From: Gemmatimonadota bacterium
GTDB taxonomy: Bacteria > Gemmatimonadota > Gemmatimonadetes > Longimicrobiales > Gaopeijiaceae
Length of the DNA: 64,000 nt
Direction of reading: 5' to 3'
Assembly (NCBI GenBank): GCA_022823145.1
Contig: JAJDXS010000080.1
Location: 1-64,000, forward strand
Shown here piece by piece: positions 18,521 to 31,323 of the stretch (positions are counted from its first letter, which is position 1; each line of letters opens with the position of its first letter). The notes beneath the pieces were generated by a model, which worked only from the letters and a program-made list of their open reading frames with translations, made no database searches and had not been told where the DNA came from. A program made the position numbers and the translations under genes.

Positions 18521-19489
18521 GTGCGCGTCCTCATTACCGGTGCCGCCGGCTTCCTGGGTTCACATCTCGTCGACCGATTCCTGAGTGAAGGATACCAGGT
18601 TGTCGGGGTGGACAACCTCGTGACGGGGTCCGCGGGCAATCTGGCCCACCTGGACGGGAACCCCCGTTTTCGGCTCATCGAACACGATATCAGCACACCC
18701 CTCTATTTCGATTCCGACCTGGAAGGGGTGTTGCACTTTGCGTCGCCCGCCAGTCCGGTCGACTACCTCGAGCTGCCGATCCAGACGCTGAAGGCGGGCG
18801 GACTCGGGACACACAACACACTCGGACTGGCCTTGCGGCACGGGGCCAGGTATCTCCTGGCGTCGACGTCCGAAGTGTACGGGGATCCGCAGGTCCATCC
18901 CCAACCGGAAAGCTATTGGGGCAACGTCAACCCGGTCGGGCCCAGGGGCGTGTACGACGAGGCGAAGCGGTATGCCGAAGCGATGACCATGGCCTACCGC
19001 CGCGCTCACGGCCTCGACACCCGAATCGTGAGGATCTTCAACACCTACGGGAGCCGCATGCGCCCCGGCGACGGAAGGGTCGTCTCCAACTTCATCGTGC
19101 AGGGACTTCGCGGCGAACCGATGACGGTGTACGGGGACGGGTCGCAGACCCGGTCGTTCTGCTACGTCGACGACGAAATCGAGGGTATCTTCAAGCTCTA
19201 CCGATCATCTCGCGTGGACCCCACGAACATCGGAAACCCCGACGAGTGCGGAATCCGCGAGTTGGTCTCGCTGGTGATGGAGGCCACGGGCAGCTCGGTT
19301 CCTCCGATCTTTCTTCCCTTGCCGGTGGACGATCCGGTGGTGCGCCGCCCCGACATTTCGGTGGCCCGGCGCGAACTTGGGTGGTCGCCGACGGTCACGT
19401 TGCGCGATGGGTTGAGGAAGACCGTCGACTGGTTCCGCGAACTCATGGGCCGGCCGTATGCCAGGTCGCGCACGCTCTTCGGAGATTGA
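18521..19489 (+). CDS. uxs: UDP-glucuronate decarboxylase (UDP-xylose synthase-like SDR)
   Basis: Extended short-chain dehydrogenase predicted to convert UDP-glucuronate to UDP-xylose. It has the Rossmann motif [16 protein letters not shown] at the start, and [11 protein letters not shown] and STSEVYGDP typical of UXS. The catalytic YDEAK (Tyr-x3-Lys) is at about residues 147-151. [22 protein letters not shown] is the UXS substrate region. GTG start, 4 bp after ugd, implies one transcript and a two-step path. A related NAD-epimerase activity is a less likely alternative. Confidence 0.88.
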   Translation: MRVLITGAAGFLGSHLVDRFLSEGYQVVGVDNLVTGSAGNLAHLDGNPRFRLIEHDISTPLYFDSDLEGVLHFASPASPVDYLELPIQTLKAGGLGTHNTLGLALRHGARYLLASTSEVYGDPQVHPQPESYWGNVNPVGPRGVYDEAKRYAEAMTMAYRRAHGLDTRIVRIFNTYGSRMRPGDGRVVSNFIVQGLRGEPMTVYGDGSQTRSFCYVDDEIEGIFKLYRSSRVDPTNIGNPDECGIRELVSLVMEATGSSVPPIFLPLPVDDPVVRRPDISVARRELGWSPTVTLRDGLRKTVDWFRELMGRPYARSRTLFGD

Positions 19490-19590
19490 CCGGGCTCATC
19501 GTGGGAATGGAACGCTCTATATTTCAGACTGTAAGAACAGCCGGATCCGGGGATCGCTCGCCGGGTCGCGGCCTCGCGCGAAGTGGACAG

Positions 19591-20685
19591 GTGGACGAAC
19601 GACAACTATCGGGATTGCCAGGGGCGAAGGAGACCGGCCGGCGCGTCCGCTCCGGGTGGCGTGCCGCGATGATCGCGGGCCTCGCCGTCCTGGCCGGCGG
19701 TTGCGACACCGACGACGGTCTTGAAACGCCCCGCGCACGTGGCGACCGGGCCTTTGCCCGCGCGGACTACGAGGACGCTCTCGCCGAGTACCGGCTGTAC
19801 ATGAGAGAGAATCCGGGGATCGACGCCACCCTCCGGGCGGCGCACACCTACGCAATACTCGGGCGCGTGGACGAGGCACGAGTTCTCTACGACGAGGCGG
19901 TGCGCGAGGACAGCACGCACGCTGAACAGGCAGTATCCGATTTCGTCTCACGCGCCAGGGAAGCGTTCGCCGCAGGCGATCAGTACGGTGGCGCGTCGGC
20001 GATGGAGACGGCTGCCCTTTTCCGGCCCGGGATCGTTGTCGAGGATCTCGTGCTTCCGATGGCCCGGCACTACAGCAACAGCGGTCAGCACACGCGGGCA
20101 CAGCCACTCTACCTGAGGGTGCTCGGCAGCCAGCGTCGCGACCCCGACATCGTCCTCGAGGCCGCACTCGCCCACCAGGAAATCGGCGACTGTGAGCGCG
20201 CGCTGGAGTTCTTCGACGAATTCATCGAACTGGCGCGGCGCCGCGAACGCGAAACCCGCTGGTACGTGGGATCCTGCGCGTTCCAGCTGGCCCAGGAGCA
20301 CATCGCGCAGCCAGCGTTTCAGGAGGCGCTGGCGCGCGCGGCTGCCGAGCGTGCGGATACCGTTGGACCCGAACCCGCCAGCGAGCCCCCGGTCCCGGGG
20401 ACAGGCGTACAAGAGGTGGCGGACGACGCTGCCGCGGAAGACATCCTCGGGCAAGTGCTCGGCTACCTCGACCTGGTACTGGAACTCGAAGAGCCCCGCA
20501 CCACGCTTCCGCAGGCATACTTCGAAAAGGCCGACATCCTGGCCCGTTTGGGAGAGTGTGACGAGGCGGTCGCCGCCTACGGCATGGTTGCAGTGGTCGA
20601 TGTGTCCGGATCCGGCGCGTTGGCCCGCCAGGCCCGCCAGCGCGTCGACCAGATCCGCTTCGCAGCAGGTGACGGCCCGTGCTGA
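19591..20685 (+). CDS. TPR-repeat lipoprotein, probable envelope protein
   Basis: A 364-residue secreted protein with a lipoprotein signal. An Arg-rich n-region (RRVRSGWRAAM) leads to IAGLAVLAGGC, with Cys as the lipidation site. The remainder is helical repeats of TPR type, e.g. GDRAFARADYEDALAEYRLYM and ILGRVDEARVLYDEAV. A Pro/Glu-rich linker (EPASEPPVPGTG) precedes a last repeat. GTG 19591 is chosen because the later ATG 19669 would leave no positive n-region. The track begins far upstream in another gene. It overlaps bamD by 7 bp, suggesting a role in outer-membrane assembly or envelope scaffolding. Confidence 0.75.
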   Translation: MDERQLSGLPGAKETGRRVRSGWRAAMIAGLAVLAGGCDTDDGLETPRARGDRAFARADYEDALAEYRLYMRENPGIDATLRAAHTYAILGRVDEARVLYDEAVREDSTHAEQAVSDFVSRAREAFAAGDQYGGASAMETAALFRPGIVVEDLVLPMARHYSNSGQHTRAQPLYLRVLGSQRRDPDIVLEAALAHQEIGDCERALEFFDEFIELARRRERETRWYVGSCAFQLAQEHIAQPAFQEALARAAAERADTVGPEPASEPPVPGTGVQEVADDAAAEDILGQVLGYLDLVLELEEPRTTLPQAYFEKADILARLGECDEAVAAYGMVAVVDVSGSGALARQARQRVDQIRFAAGDGPC

Positions 20686-21461
20686 CGCGGTCGGTTGCAG
20701 CGGGCGCCCTCGTGGGGCTGCTGGGCGCAGCCTGCGCGTCGGCGCCGCCCTACTCCGGTTGGACGGCCGAACAGCTGTACGAGCACGCGCAACGGGCGTT
20801 CGAGGACGGGGACTGGGGTGAAGCGCGACGCGCCTTCGAGCGGTTGGTCCTTACGTTTCCCGGCTTCGATCAGGCCGTCGAGGCACGTCACTACCTGGCC
20901 CGGTCCTTCTTCAACGCTGAGGAGTACCTGAGCGCCGTTTCCGAATTCACGCGCATCGTGCAGGTGTATCCGGACCACGAACGGACGCCGGAAGCCTACA
21001 TGGGACTGTGCAGGTCCTATGCGGGCATGTCGCCCCATCCACAAAGGGACCCACAGTACACCATTCAGGCACGCACCACATGCCGGAACGTCGCCGGCGA
21101 CTTCCCGGGCACGCCTCACGGCGACTCGGCCTCGGTAGTCGCGCTGGAGATGCACAACAAGCTTGGCCGGAGGGCATACGAGGAGGGTTACTTCTACCTC
21201 CAGCGAGGAGTGCTGGAATCCGCCGAGCACGTCTTTCTCTACGTGCTGGAATCGTACCCGGACACCGACGCAACCCCGCAGGCCATGGCCCGTCTGGTCG
21301 AGATCTACCAGGAATGGGGATGGGAAGACCAGGTCGAGGAGTTCACGCGGCGCCTGCTGAATACATATCCCGACTCGCCCGAGGCGCAGGAACTGCTGTT
21401 TCCGGTAGCGAGCGACACGGTCCCGACCGTCAGGAGCAGAGCCCCGCCCGCTTCCGGCTGA
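20679..21461 (+). CDS. bamD: BamD-type outer-membrane assembly lipoprotein
   Basis: BamD is an essential lipoprotein of the BAM complex that helps insert beta-barrels. The 260-residue product starts at GTG and has a lipobox (LVGLLGAAC). It then has TPR-like helices with YEHAQRAFEDGDWGEARRAFERLVLTFPG, the first-repeat pattern of BamD/YfiO. HYLARSFFNAEEYLSAVSEF and VYPDHERTPEAYMGLCRSYAGM follow. Length agrees with BamD (about 245-270). It overlaps the upstream TPR lipoprotein gene. Confidence 0.85.
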   Translation: MLTRSVAAGALVGLLGAACASAPPYSGWTAEQLYEHAQRAFEDGDWGEARRAFERLVLTFPGFDQAVEARHYLARSFFNAEEYLSAVSEFTRIVQVYPDHERTPEAYMGLCRSYAGMSPHPQRDPQYTIQARTTCRNVAGDFPGTPHGDSASVVALEMHNKLGRRAYEEGYFYLQRGVLESAEHVFLYVLESYPDTDATPQAMARLVEIYQEWGWEDQVEEFTRRLLNTYPDSPEAQELLFPVASDTVPTVRSRAPPASG

Positions 21462-21521
21462 CCCGTGCCATTAGCCCCCTCGGGGGTGACCTGACCACGG
21501 GACGCCCGAAAGGATGGCAGC

Positions 21522-22148
21522 ATGCGCGTTGGGGTGTTTGGCGGGACCTTCGATCCGCCTCACATCGGTCACGCGATAGTGGCCAGGGAAGTCCTGGAGA
21601 AAGCACGGCTCAGCCGCGTCCTCTGGGTTCCGGTTTCGATTGCGCCGCACAAGGCGGCCCGAACGATCACTGCGGGTGCCATACGGCGCCGCCTGGTCGA
21701 GGCCGCCATCCGCGAGGAGCCGAGGTTCGAACTCTGTGACCTGGAACTGGAGCGCGGAGGAGTGTCCTACACTGTCGACACACTGAGAAAGCTGAAGGAG
21801 GACCACCCCGACTGGTCTCTCTCGCTGATCATGGGTGCGGACCTCTTCAGCCGGTTCGACCGCTGGAAGGATCCGGAGGAGATCGCGGATCTGGCCGAAG
21901 TCATCGTCGTTACCAGGCCCGGCAACGATTGTCCGCACCCCGGCGACGGAGGAGTGAGCTTTCGGACGATACCGGTAACGGCGGTCGCAACCTCGTCGTC
22001 GCGCGTGCGTGGGCGGGTCGGGAGGAACCTGTCCGTTCGAGACATGGTAGCGCCCGCGGTTCTGACCATAATTGAAAGTGAAGTGCTTTACGGAGCACCT
22101 GCCGCCGCGGGAGAGGCCGGACCGGCGGTGGAGGACTGCTCCGGCTGA
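21522..22148 (+). CDS. nadD: Nicotinate-nucleotide adenylyltransferase
   Basis: Adenylates nicotinate mononucleotide with ATP in NAD synthesis. The 208-residue protein has the nucleotidyl-transferase motif GGTFDPPHIGHAIVA at residues 7-21, VPVSIAPHK, and SYTVDTLRKL. LSLIMGADLFSRFDRWKD and the C-terminal TSSSRVRGRVGR (ISSTxIR-type) complete the site. Length is typical. A GGGACGCCCGAAAGGATGG stretch precedes the ATG. Confidence 0.94.
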   Translation: MRVGVFGGTFDPPHIGHAIVAREVLEKARLSRVLWVPVSIAPHKAARTITAGAIRRRLVEAAIREEPRFELCDLELERGGVSYTVDTLRKLKEDHPDWSLSLIMGADLFSRFDRWKDPEEIADLAEVIVVTRPGNDCPHPGDGGVSFRTIPVTAVATSSSRVRGRVGRNLSVRDMVAPAVLTIIESEVLYGAPAAAGEAGPAVEDCSG

Positions 22149-22177
22149 GCCGGCAAGAGAGTGAATCAGGGGAAGCA

Positions 22178-25522
<3,345 letters not shown>

Positions 25523-25539
25523 CCGACGGGTCGCCTGGA

Positions 25540-26271
25540 GTGACACCGCCGCGGGTGGAGATCGAGGCTCTGGCCGGGGTCGGGGCCCAGCCTCCGGAGG
25601 CGCGGCCCCGGGAGCGGTTGCAGCAGTACGGTCCCAGTCCTCTCTCCGAAGAGGAACTGCTGGCGCTGCTGATAGGGGCCGGCAGCCGGGCACAGCCGGC
25701 GCGGGTCCTGGCGGGTCGGGTGCTCGACCTTTCCGGCGGACGGCTGCATGAGTTGGCGCGGATGGATTTCGGGCGTCTGATGGGAATACCGGGCATCGGT
25801 CCGGCCGTGGCGTCCAGGATCGTCGCCGGAATCGAACTGGGGCGCCGGATAGGGTCGGCCCGACCGACAAGGGAAGACCCGATCACGGGACCGGCCGACG
25901 TGCACGACATCTTCGCTCCGGCGCTCGCCCACCTCCCGCACGAAGAGTTCCACGTCCTCCTCCTCAACTCCCAGAACGAACCGATTTGTCAGCGCCAGGT
26001 GACGAGGGGCATTCTGGACGCGTCACTCATCCACCCCCGTGAAGTCTTTCGCGACGCCATAGTCCTGAGGGCTGCGGCGCTGATCCTGGTGCACAACCAC
26101 CCATCCGGCAACCCCGAACCGTCCGGAGAGGATCTGCAGGTGACCAGACAGCTCAGCGGGGCGGGGGATCAGCTCGGCATCCCCGTGCTGGATCATGTCA
26201 TCGTGGCCGGTGAGACGTTCTCCTCGCTGGCCGGCAGGGGGTGCCTTGGCGGCGCAGGTGGAAATGTCTAG
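25540..26271 (+). CDS. radC: RadC/YicR family JAB-domain protein
   Basis: RadC-family protein (UPF0758), predicted metal-dependent JAB/MPN domain with unclear cellular role. The N-terminal part has LSEEELLALLIGAGSR and a helix-hairpin-helix (GIPGIGPAVASRIVAG). The C-terminal half has the complete metal motif HNHPSGNPEPSGED preceded by LILV. GTG 25540, just after the secA stop, is the preferred start (243 residues). GTG 25501 or ATG 25468 inside secA are possible. The family was once linked to DNA repair, but that is not established. Confidence 0.88.
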   Translation: MTPPRVEIEALAGVGAQPPEARPRERLQQYGPSPLSEEELLALLIGAGSRAQPARVLAGRVLDLSGGRLHELARMDFGRLMGIPGIGPAVASRIVAGIELGRRIGSARPTREDPITGPADVHDIFAPALAHLPHEEFHVLLLNSQNEPICQRQVTRGILDASLIHPREVFRDAIVLRAAALILVHNHPSGNPEPSGEDLQVTRQLSGAGDQLGIPVLDHVIVAGETFSSLAGRGCLGGAGGNV

Positions 26272-26313
26272 TGGTCCACTGACGTAGTATCTTGAGTTGG
26301 GCCTGGCTTGAAG

Positions 26314-26350
26314 TCCGGCCACTTGCACTGGGCCGGAACGAGTCCTTTTT
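26314..26350 (+). terminator. Candidate rho-independent terminator after radC
   Basis: TCCGGCC and GGCCGGA form a perfect 7-bp stem around a 10-base loop. A TTTTT run follows 8 bases after the stem. It lies between the radC stop and the ATG of the M16 protease gene, where a transcript end is expected. The gap between stem and T-run makes it imperfect. Confidence 0.4.
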
Positions 26351-26383
26351 GTCCCTCAGCAACCTCATGTCGGAGGACCATCG

Positions 26384-29233
26384 ATGAAGCACCATTGCTC
26401 GCCGTTTCCTGTCCGTTTCCCGAGTCTGATCGCCCTGGTGGCCATGTGTGCGCCGGGTGTCTGGGCTCCGGCCCTGTCCGCCCAGGTTCCGGACCCGGGC
26501 CAACCCATCCCGCCCGACCCCGCGGTGATGACCGGCGAACTGGCCAACGGCTTCACCTATTTCATCCGGGAGAACGACCAGCCCGAAAACCGCGCGGAGC
26601 TGCGGCTTGTGGTCAACGCGGGATCGATCCTCGAGGACGACGACCAGCTCGGACTGGCCCATCTGGTGGAACACATGGCATTCAACGGCACGGTCAACTT
26701 CGAGAAGCAGGAACTGGTCGACTACCTGGAGCTGATCGGGATGCAGTTCGGACCGGATGTCAACGCGTACACGAGCTTCGACGAGACCGTGTACATGCTG
26801 CAGGTGCCGATGGACGATCCGGATATTCTCGCCACTGCCTTCCAGATCCTCGAGGACTGGGCTCACGGTGTTCTCTTCGACCCGGAGGAGGTCGACAAGG
26901 AGCGCGGCGTCGTGATCGAGGAATGGCGGGGGCGGCGCGGGGCCGGCGCCCGCATGCAGGACAAGCAGTTCCCGATCATGTTCGAGGGGTCGCTCTACGC
27001 CGAGCGTCTCCCGATCGGCAAGCCGGACATTATCGAGACGGCCCCGGCCGAGCGGCTGCAGCGCTTCTACGAGGACTGGTACAGGCCCGACCTCATGGCG
27101 GTGGTGGCGGTCGGCGACTTTGATGGCGACGAGATCAGGACCATAATCGAGGAGCACTTCGGCGGAATCGAGGGCCCCGCGAACCCGCGACCGCGATTCG
27201 AGGCCGACGTTCCGGTCGATCACCCCGCCCGTGTGGCAATCGCCAGCGACGTGGAGGCGCCGCAGAGCAGGGTGGGGGTCATGTACAAGCAGTTGCCGAG
27301 TCCGCAGGGGACCCTGGCCGACTTCCGGCGCAACCTGGTGCGGAGCGTGTACTCCGGCATGCTGAACGCCAGGCTCGACGAACTCCGGCTGCAGGCCGAT
27401 CCGCCGTTCGTGATCGCGGGCTCGGGCGGGGGTGGTTTCGTAAGAGGTGTGGACGCCTATCAGCTGACGGCCTTCGTTCCGGAAGGCGGGATCGTGCGTG
27501 GGCTTGACGCGCTGCTGACGGAAGCGGAGCGGGTCGTGCGTCATGGTTTCACGGAGAGCGAGCTGGAGCGGCGCAAGATTGCGATCAGCCGGTCGAACGA
27601 GCGCAGTCTGGCCGAGAAGGACAACCAGGAATCGGCGCTGCTCGCCAGTCGATACGTGCAGGTGTTCCTCGAAGGCGATCCCTACCCGAGCGTCGAAACC
27701 CGCGCGGCCCTCTCGGAGGCGCTGCTCCCCGGGATCACCCTTGAGGAGGCCAACAGTGTGGCGCAGGGATGGCTGAACGAGCAGGGCCGCGTGATTCTCG
27801 TCGATTCGCCGGAGAAGGAAGGCCTCGACGTGCCCACCGAGGGTGACCTCTCGGGAGTGTTCGCCGCGATAGGCGGCAAGGACATCGCGCCCTACGAGGA
27901 CGCGTCGACCGACGCTCCACTTCTCCCGGTCTTGCCCGAGGGGTCTGCAGTGGCTTCCGAGGAGGTGGTCGATGAGGTGGGCGTCACGATTTGGACCCTC
28001 GAGAACGGCGTGCGCGTCGTGCTCAAGCCCACCGACTACAAGAACGACGAAATCCTGTTCTCGGCAACGAGTCCCGGAGGCAGTTCCCTGCTGACGGACG
28101 AAGTCTACCGCGTGACGTCATGGGCCGGGCCGGTGGTGGGTCAGTCGGGCGTGGGCGACTTCGACCAGACGGAATTGCGGAAGAAGCTCACGGGCAAGGC
28201 GGTTTCCGTTTCGCCTTCGATCGGCTCGCTGAGCGAGGGCCTCAGCGGCAGGGCCTCCCCCAAGGATCTCGAGACCGCGTTCCAGCTCATCTACCTGTAT
28301 TTCGACTCGCCGCGACTGGACGAGAACGCCTTCTCGGCCTTCAGGACCATGCAGACCGGGATTTTCGGCAACATGGGGGCGACCCCCGAATTCGCCTTGA
28401 GCGACACGGTCTCGAGAACCATGAGTCAGGGGCATCCCAGGTCCCGAAGCCTCTCACAGGTCATCGAGGACCTGGAAATGGCGGACCTGGACGCAGCTTT
28501 CGACGTGTACAGGGACCGTTTCGCGGACGCGTCCGACTTCACGTTCTACTTCGTGGGGGCCTTCGAACCGGAGGCGATGCGGCCGATGGTGGAACAATAC
28601 CTCGGTGCTCTCCCCGACCTGGGTCGGGTCGAGGACTGGCGAGACCTGGGGATAGACCCGCCCCCGGGCGTGATCGAAAAGGTCGTGCACAAGGGGCTCG
28701 AGCCCAAGAGCCGCACCCAGATCATCTTCACGGGTGACGCCGAGTACTCGCGCGAGGGATCGATGGCCATTTCGGCGCTGGCCGACGTTCTGGACATCCG
28801 TCTCCGCGAATTGCTTCGTGAGGACCTCGGAGGCACCTACGGGGTTGGCGTCTCCGCCAGGATCAGCGAACGGCCGGATCAGGAGTACCGTGTGAGCATC
28901 AGCTTCGGCTCGGCGCCCGAGCGGGCGGAAGAGCTGAGTTCGGTGGCGTTCGCGGAGATCGAGCGGATCAAGGCGGAGGGGCCGGACGAGGAGACGGTGG
29001 CGAAGGTGCGTGAAACGCAGAGGAGGACCAAGGAAACCAACCTGCGGGAGAACCGCTACTGGCTGGGCCAGTTGTCGAGCTACGAACGCCTCGGCATCGA
29101 TCTGGGCGAGGTGCCCAGCTACGAACTCATCGAGGGCTGGACGGCCGAGCAGGTGCGGCAGGCCGCGATTCGCTATCTTCGCACCGACCGGTACGCGAAG
29201 TTCGTTCTGTTGCCGGAGCAGAAGGTCCCGTAA
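26384..29233 (+). CDS. Secreted M16-family zinc metalloprotease (two-domain)
   Basis: Predicted periplasmic or outer-membrane-associated M16B/pitrilysin peptidase of 949 residues. An N-terminal signal peptide (LIALVAMCAPGVWAPALSAQ) ends at ALSAQ. The inverted zinc motif HLVEH is near residue 91, and the downstream acidic ligand region is EEVDKERGVVIEEW. The second half (from about residue 535, EVGVTIWTLENGVRVVLKPTDYKNDE) repeats the fold without HxxEH, as in pitrilysin-type proteins. An inactive C-terminal copy is normal for the family. The start has GGAGGACC upstream. It appears monocistronic. Confidence 0.9.
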   Translation: MKHHCSPFPVRFPSLIALVAMCAPGVWAPALSAQVPDPGQPIPPDPAVMTGELANGFTYFIRENDQPENRAELRLVVNAGSILEDDDQLGLAHLVEHMAFNGTVNFEKQELVDYLELIGMQFGPDVNAYTSFDETVYMLQVPMDDPDILATAFQILEDWAHGVLFDPEEVDKERGVVIEEWRGRRGAGARMQDKQFPIMFEGSLYAERLPIGKPDIIETAPAERLQRFYEDWYRPDLMAVVAVGDFDGDEIRTIIEEHFGGIEGPANPRPRFEADVPVDHPARVAIASDVEAPQSRVGVMYKQLPSPQGTLADFRRNLVRSVYSGMLNARLDELRLQADPPFVIAGSGGGGFVRGVDAYQLTAFVPEGGIVRGLDALLTEAERVVRHGFTESELERRKIAISRSNERSLAEKDNQESALLASRYVQVFLEGDPYPSVETRAALSEALLPGITLEEANSVAQGWLNEQGRVILVDSPEKEGLDVPTEGDLSGVFAAIGGKDIAPYEDASTDAPLLPVLPEGSAVASEEVVDEVGVTIWTLENGVRVVLKPTDYKNDEILFSATSPGGSSLLTDEVYRVTSWAGPVVGQSGVGDFDQTELRKKLTGKAVSVSPSIGSLSEGLSGRASPKDLETAFQLIYLYFDSPRLDENAFSAFRTMQTGIFGNMGATPEFALSDTVSRTMSQGHPRSRSLSQVIEDLEMADLDAAFDVYRDRFADASDFTFYFVGAFEPEAMRPMVEQYLGALPDLGRVEDWRDLGIDPPPGVIEKVVHKGLEPKSRTQIIFTGDAEYSREGSMAISALADVLDIRLRELLREDLGGTYGVGVSARISERPDQEYRVSISFGSAPERAEELSSVAFAEIERIKAEGPDEETVAKVRETQRRTKETNLRENRYWLGQLSSYERLGIDLGEVPSYELIEGWTAEQVRQAAIRYLRTDRYAKFVLLPEQKVP

Positions 29234-29301
29234 CGGGCGAGGCTCCCTGACCCTTCGGGTGTCTCGTTCGCGTGGCGCACCCACAGCGCGTTTTCGGAGC
29301 C

Positions 29302-31215
29302 ATGACCGAATCCACCCCGGCAAGACGCGAACGGATCTCCGTTCGCGTCTTGCCCGACCACGACAGCATCGCTGCGGAGGTGGCGGGGCGGATCGCGGCA
29401 CTCATACGCCGCCGCGCCCGCGGCGGGCGCGCCGCCGTACTCGGCCTCGCCACCGGATCCACCCCGCTCGGCGTCTACCGCGAGCTGATCCGTCTCCACC
29501 GGGAAGACGGTCTCGACTTCGCGAACGTCGTCGCCTTCAACCTCGACGAGTACGTCCCCATGCGGCCCGGGAGCATCCACAGCTACCATCGCTACATGTG
29601 GGAGAACCTCTTCGACCACGTCAACATCCCTCGGGAGAACTGCCACATCCCACGCGGCGACCTCGCGGAAGACCTGGTCGAGGCGCATTGCGCCGACTTC
29701 GAGCGCCGCATACAGGCGGCCGGCGGGATCGACCTCCAGATCCTGGGCATCGGGCGCAGCGGGCACATCGGCTTCAACGAACCGGGCTCGGTTCGCGACT
29801 CGCGCACCCGCCTCCTCTACCTCGACACCGTGACCCGCGCCGACGCCGCGGCCGACTTCTTCGGCGAGGAGAACGTGCCGCCCCAGGCGATCACGATGGG
29901 GGTGGCGACCATCCTGGAAGCGCGCGAAGTCATCCTGCTGGCGACGGGAGAGCACAAGGCCGAGATCGTGCACCGCAGCGTCGAAGGCGAAGTGCACGCC
30001 GACGTGGCCGCCACCTTCCTTCAGCAGCACCCCGCCGCGACCGTCTACCTGGACCCCGCGGCCGCGGAAGACCTGACCCGCATCCGCACGCCATGGCTGG
30101 TGCAGGAGGTCGACTGGACGGCACGGCTCGAGACCGACGCCGTGATCTGGCTCAGCCGGCAGACCGGCAAGCCCATCCTCCACCTCGCCAACGAGGACTA
30201 CCGCGCTCACCACCTCGCCTCGCTGGTGGCGCGCCACCGGTCGGCCGAGCCGCTCAACGGCGATGTCTTCAACACCCTCATCGCCAAGATCCGAGGCAAG
30301 AGCCGACTCCCGCGCGGCCACGAGATCCTGGTCTTCTCGCCGCACCCGGACGACGACGTGATCTCCATGGGGGGCATGCTGGCCAAGCTGGTCGAGAACG
30401 GGAACCGGGTGACGGTCGCCTACCAGACCTCGGGCAACATCGCCGTCTTCGACCATGAGGTGCGGCGCTACCTCGACTTCATGAAGCGCGCGGCTCACGT
30501 CATCGACCTGGGCGGCCCGGAGCAGGCCGGGCGGGTCATGGACGCGATCGAAGACGGGCTGGCGCGCAAGGAGCCGGGCGACATCGACCCCGCGGTGGTC
30601 CAGGACCTCAAGCGGGTCATCCGCGAAAGCGAGGCGTCGGCGGGGATCGAGGCGCTGGGCCTCACGGGGGACCGCGCCCGATTCCTCGACCTGCCATTCT
30701 ACCAGACCGGCGAGGTCAGGAAGAACCCCATCTCGCGGCGGGACGTCGACATCGTCCACGGGCTGCTGGAAGAGGTGCGCCCGACCATGGTCTTCGCCGC
30801 CGGCGACCTCTCCGACCCGCACGGCACGCACCGCATGTGCCTCGAGGCCGTCCAGCGCGCGCTCGCCCGCTACACCGGGGAGCCGCCGTGGTACTGGCTT
30901 TACCGGGGCGCCTGGCAGGAGTGGGGGATCAGCGAGGCCACCGTGCTGGTGCCCCTTTCGGAGCACGAGCTGCGCCGCAAGGTGCAGGCCATCTTCCGCC
31001 ACGAGTCGCAGAAGGACTCCGCGCCCTTCCCGGGCGCCGATCCGCGCGAATTCTGGCAGCGCGTGGTCGCCCGCAACCGGGAGACCGCCGACCTGCTCCA
31101 GTCGCTTGGACTGCCGGCGTACCGCGCGATGGAGGCGTACGTGGTCACGCGCGCCGGCCGGCCGGTCGAGGCCAGGGAGATTCCGACTTCGTCGCTGGGG
31201 GAAGCGGGAGACTGA
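29302..31215 (+). CDS. NagB-LmbE fusion: glucosamine-6-P deaminase-like plus PIG-L deacetylase-like
   Basis: Two-domain protein of 637 residues. The first about 250 residues match glucosamine-6-phosphate deaminase (LGLATGSTPLGVYRELIRLH, VVAFNLDEYVPM, ILGIGRSGHIGFNEPGS). From about residue 340 it has the PIG-L/LmbE metal motif FSPHPDDDVISMGGML and the later SDPHGTHRMC. Fused proteins of about this length occur in Bacteroidetes. Together the domains could deacetylate and deaminate amino-sugar phosphates, but the substrate is unproven. ATG 29302 has GGAG close upstream; the track starts at GTG 29272. A 36-bp palindrome lies in codons 6-18. Confidence 0.87.
   Translation: MTESTPARRERISVRVLPDHDSIAAEVAGRIAALIRRRARGGRAAVLGLATGSTPLGVYRELIRLHREDGLDFANVVAFNLDEYVPMRPGSIHSYHRYMWENLFDHVNIPRENCHIPRGDLAEDLVEAHCADFERRIQAAGGIDLQILGIGRSGHIGFNEPGSVRDSRTRLLYLDTVTRADAAADFFGEENVPPQAITMGVATILEAREVILLATGEHKAEIVHRSVEGEVHADVAATFLQQHPAATVYLDPAAAEDLTRIRTPWLVQEVDWTARLETDAVIWLSRQTGKPILHLANEDYRAHHLASLVARHRSAEPLNGDVFNTLIAKIRGKSRLPRGHEILVFSPHPDDDVISMGGMLAKLVENGNRVTVAYQTSGNIAVFDHEVRRYLDFMKRAAHVIDLGGPEQAGRVMDAIEDGLARKEPGDIDPAVVQDLKRVIRESEASAGIEALGLTGDRARFLDLPFYQTGEVRKNPISRRDVDIVHGLLEEVRPTMVFAAGDLSDPHGTHRMCLEAVQRALARYTGEPPWYWLYRGAWQEWGISEATVLVPLSEHELRRKVQAIFRHESQKDSAPFPGADPREFWQRVVARNRETADLLQSLGLPAYRAMEAYVVTRAGRPVEAREIPTSSLGEAGD
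29319..29354. repeat. 36-bp near-perfect palindrome inside the start of nagB-lmbE
   Basis: Two 17-base arms, GGCAAGACGCGAACGGA and its exact reverse complement, flank a 2-base centre (TC). The element begins 15 bases after the ATG, within coding sequence for ARRERISVRVLP. In RNA it would form a hairpin of about 16 bp with a 4-base loop, directly in the ribosome's path. In DNA it is a symmetric dimer-binding site. Such a long exact palindrome is not expected by chance, but its role is unknown. Confidence 0.85.
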
Positions 31216-31323
31216 CCGGACGCCTAGCCTCGCCGCTCTCGGCGCTCACGCGGGATTATCCGCGGACTGCTAGATTAACCGCCCCTCAACTCACCGCGCG
31301 CACACCGTTCCAAGGCGCCAGCC

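Noticed and set aside
29173-31002. Minus-strand ORF of 609 codons opposite nagB-lmbE
   Set aside because: Shadow of a well-supported two-domain gene; sequence is low-complexity Val/Asp/His text.
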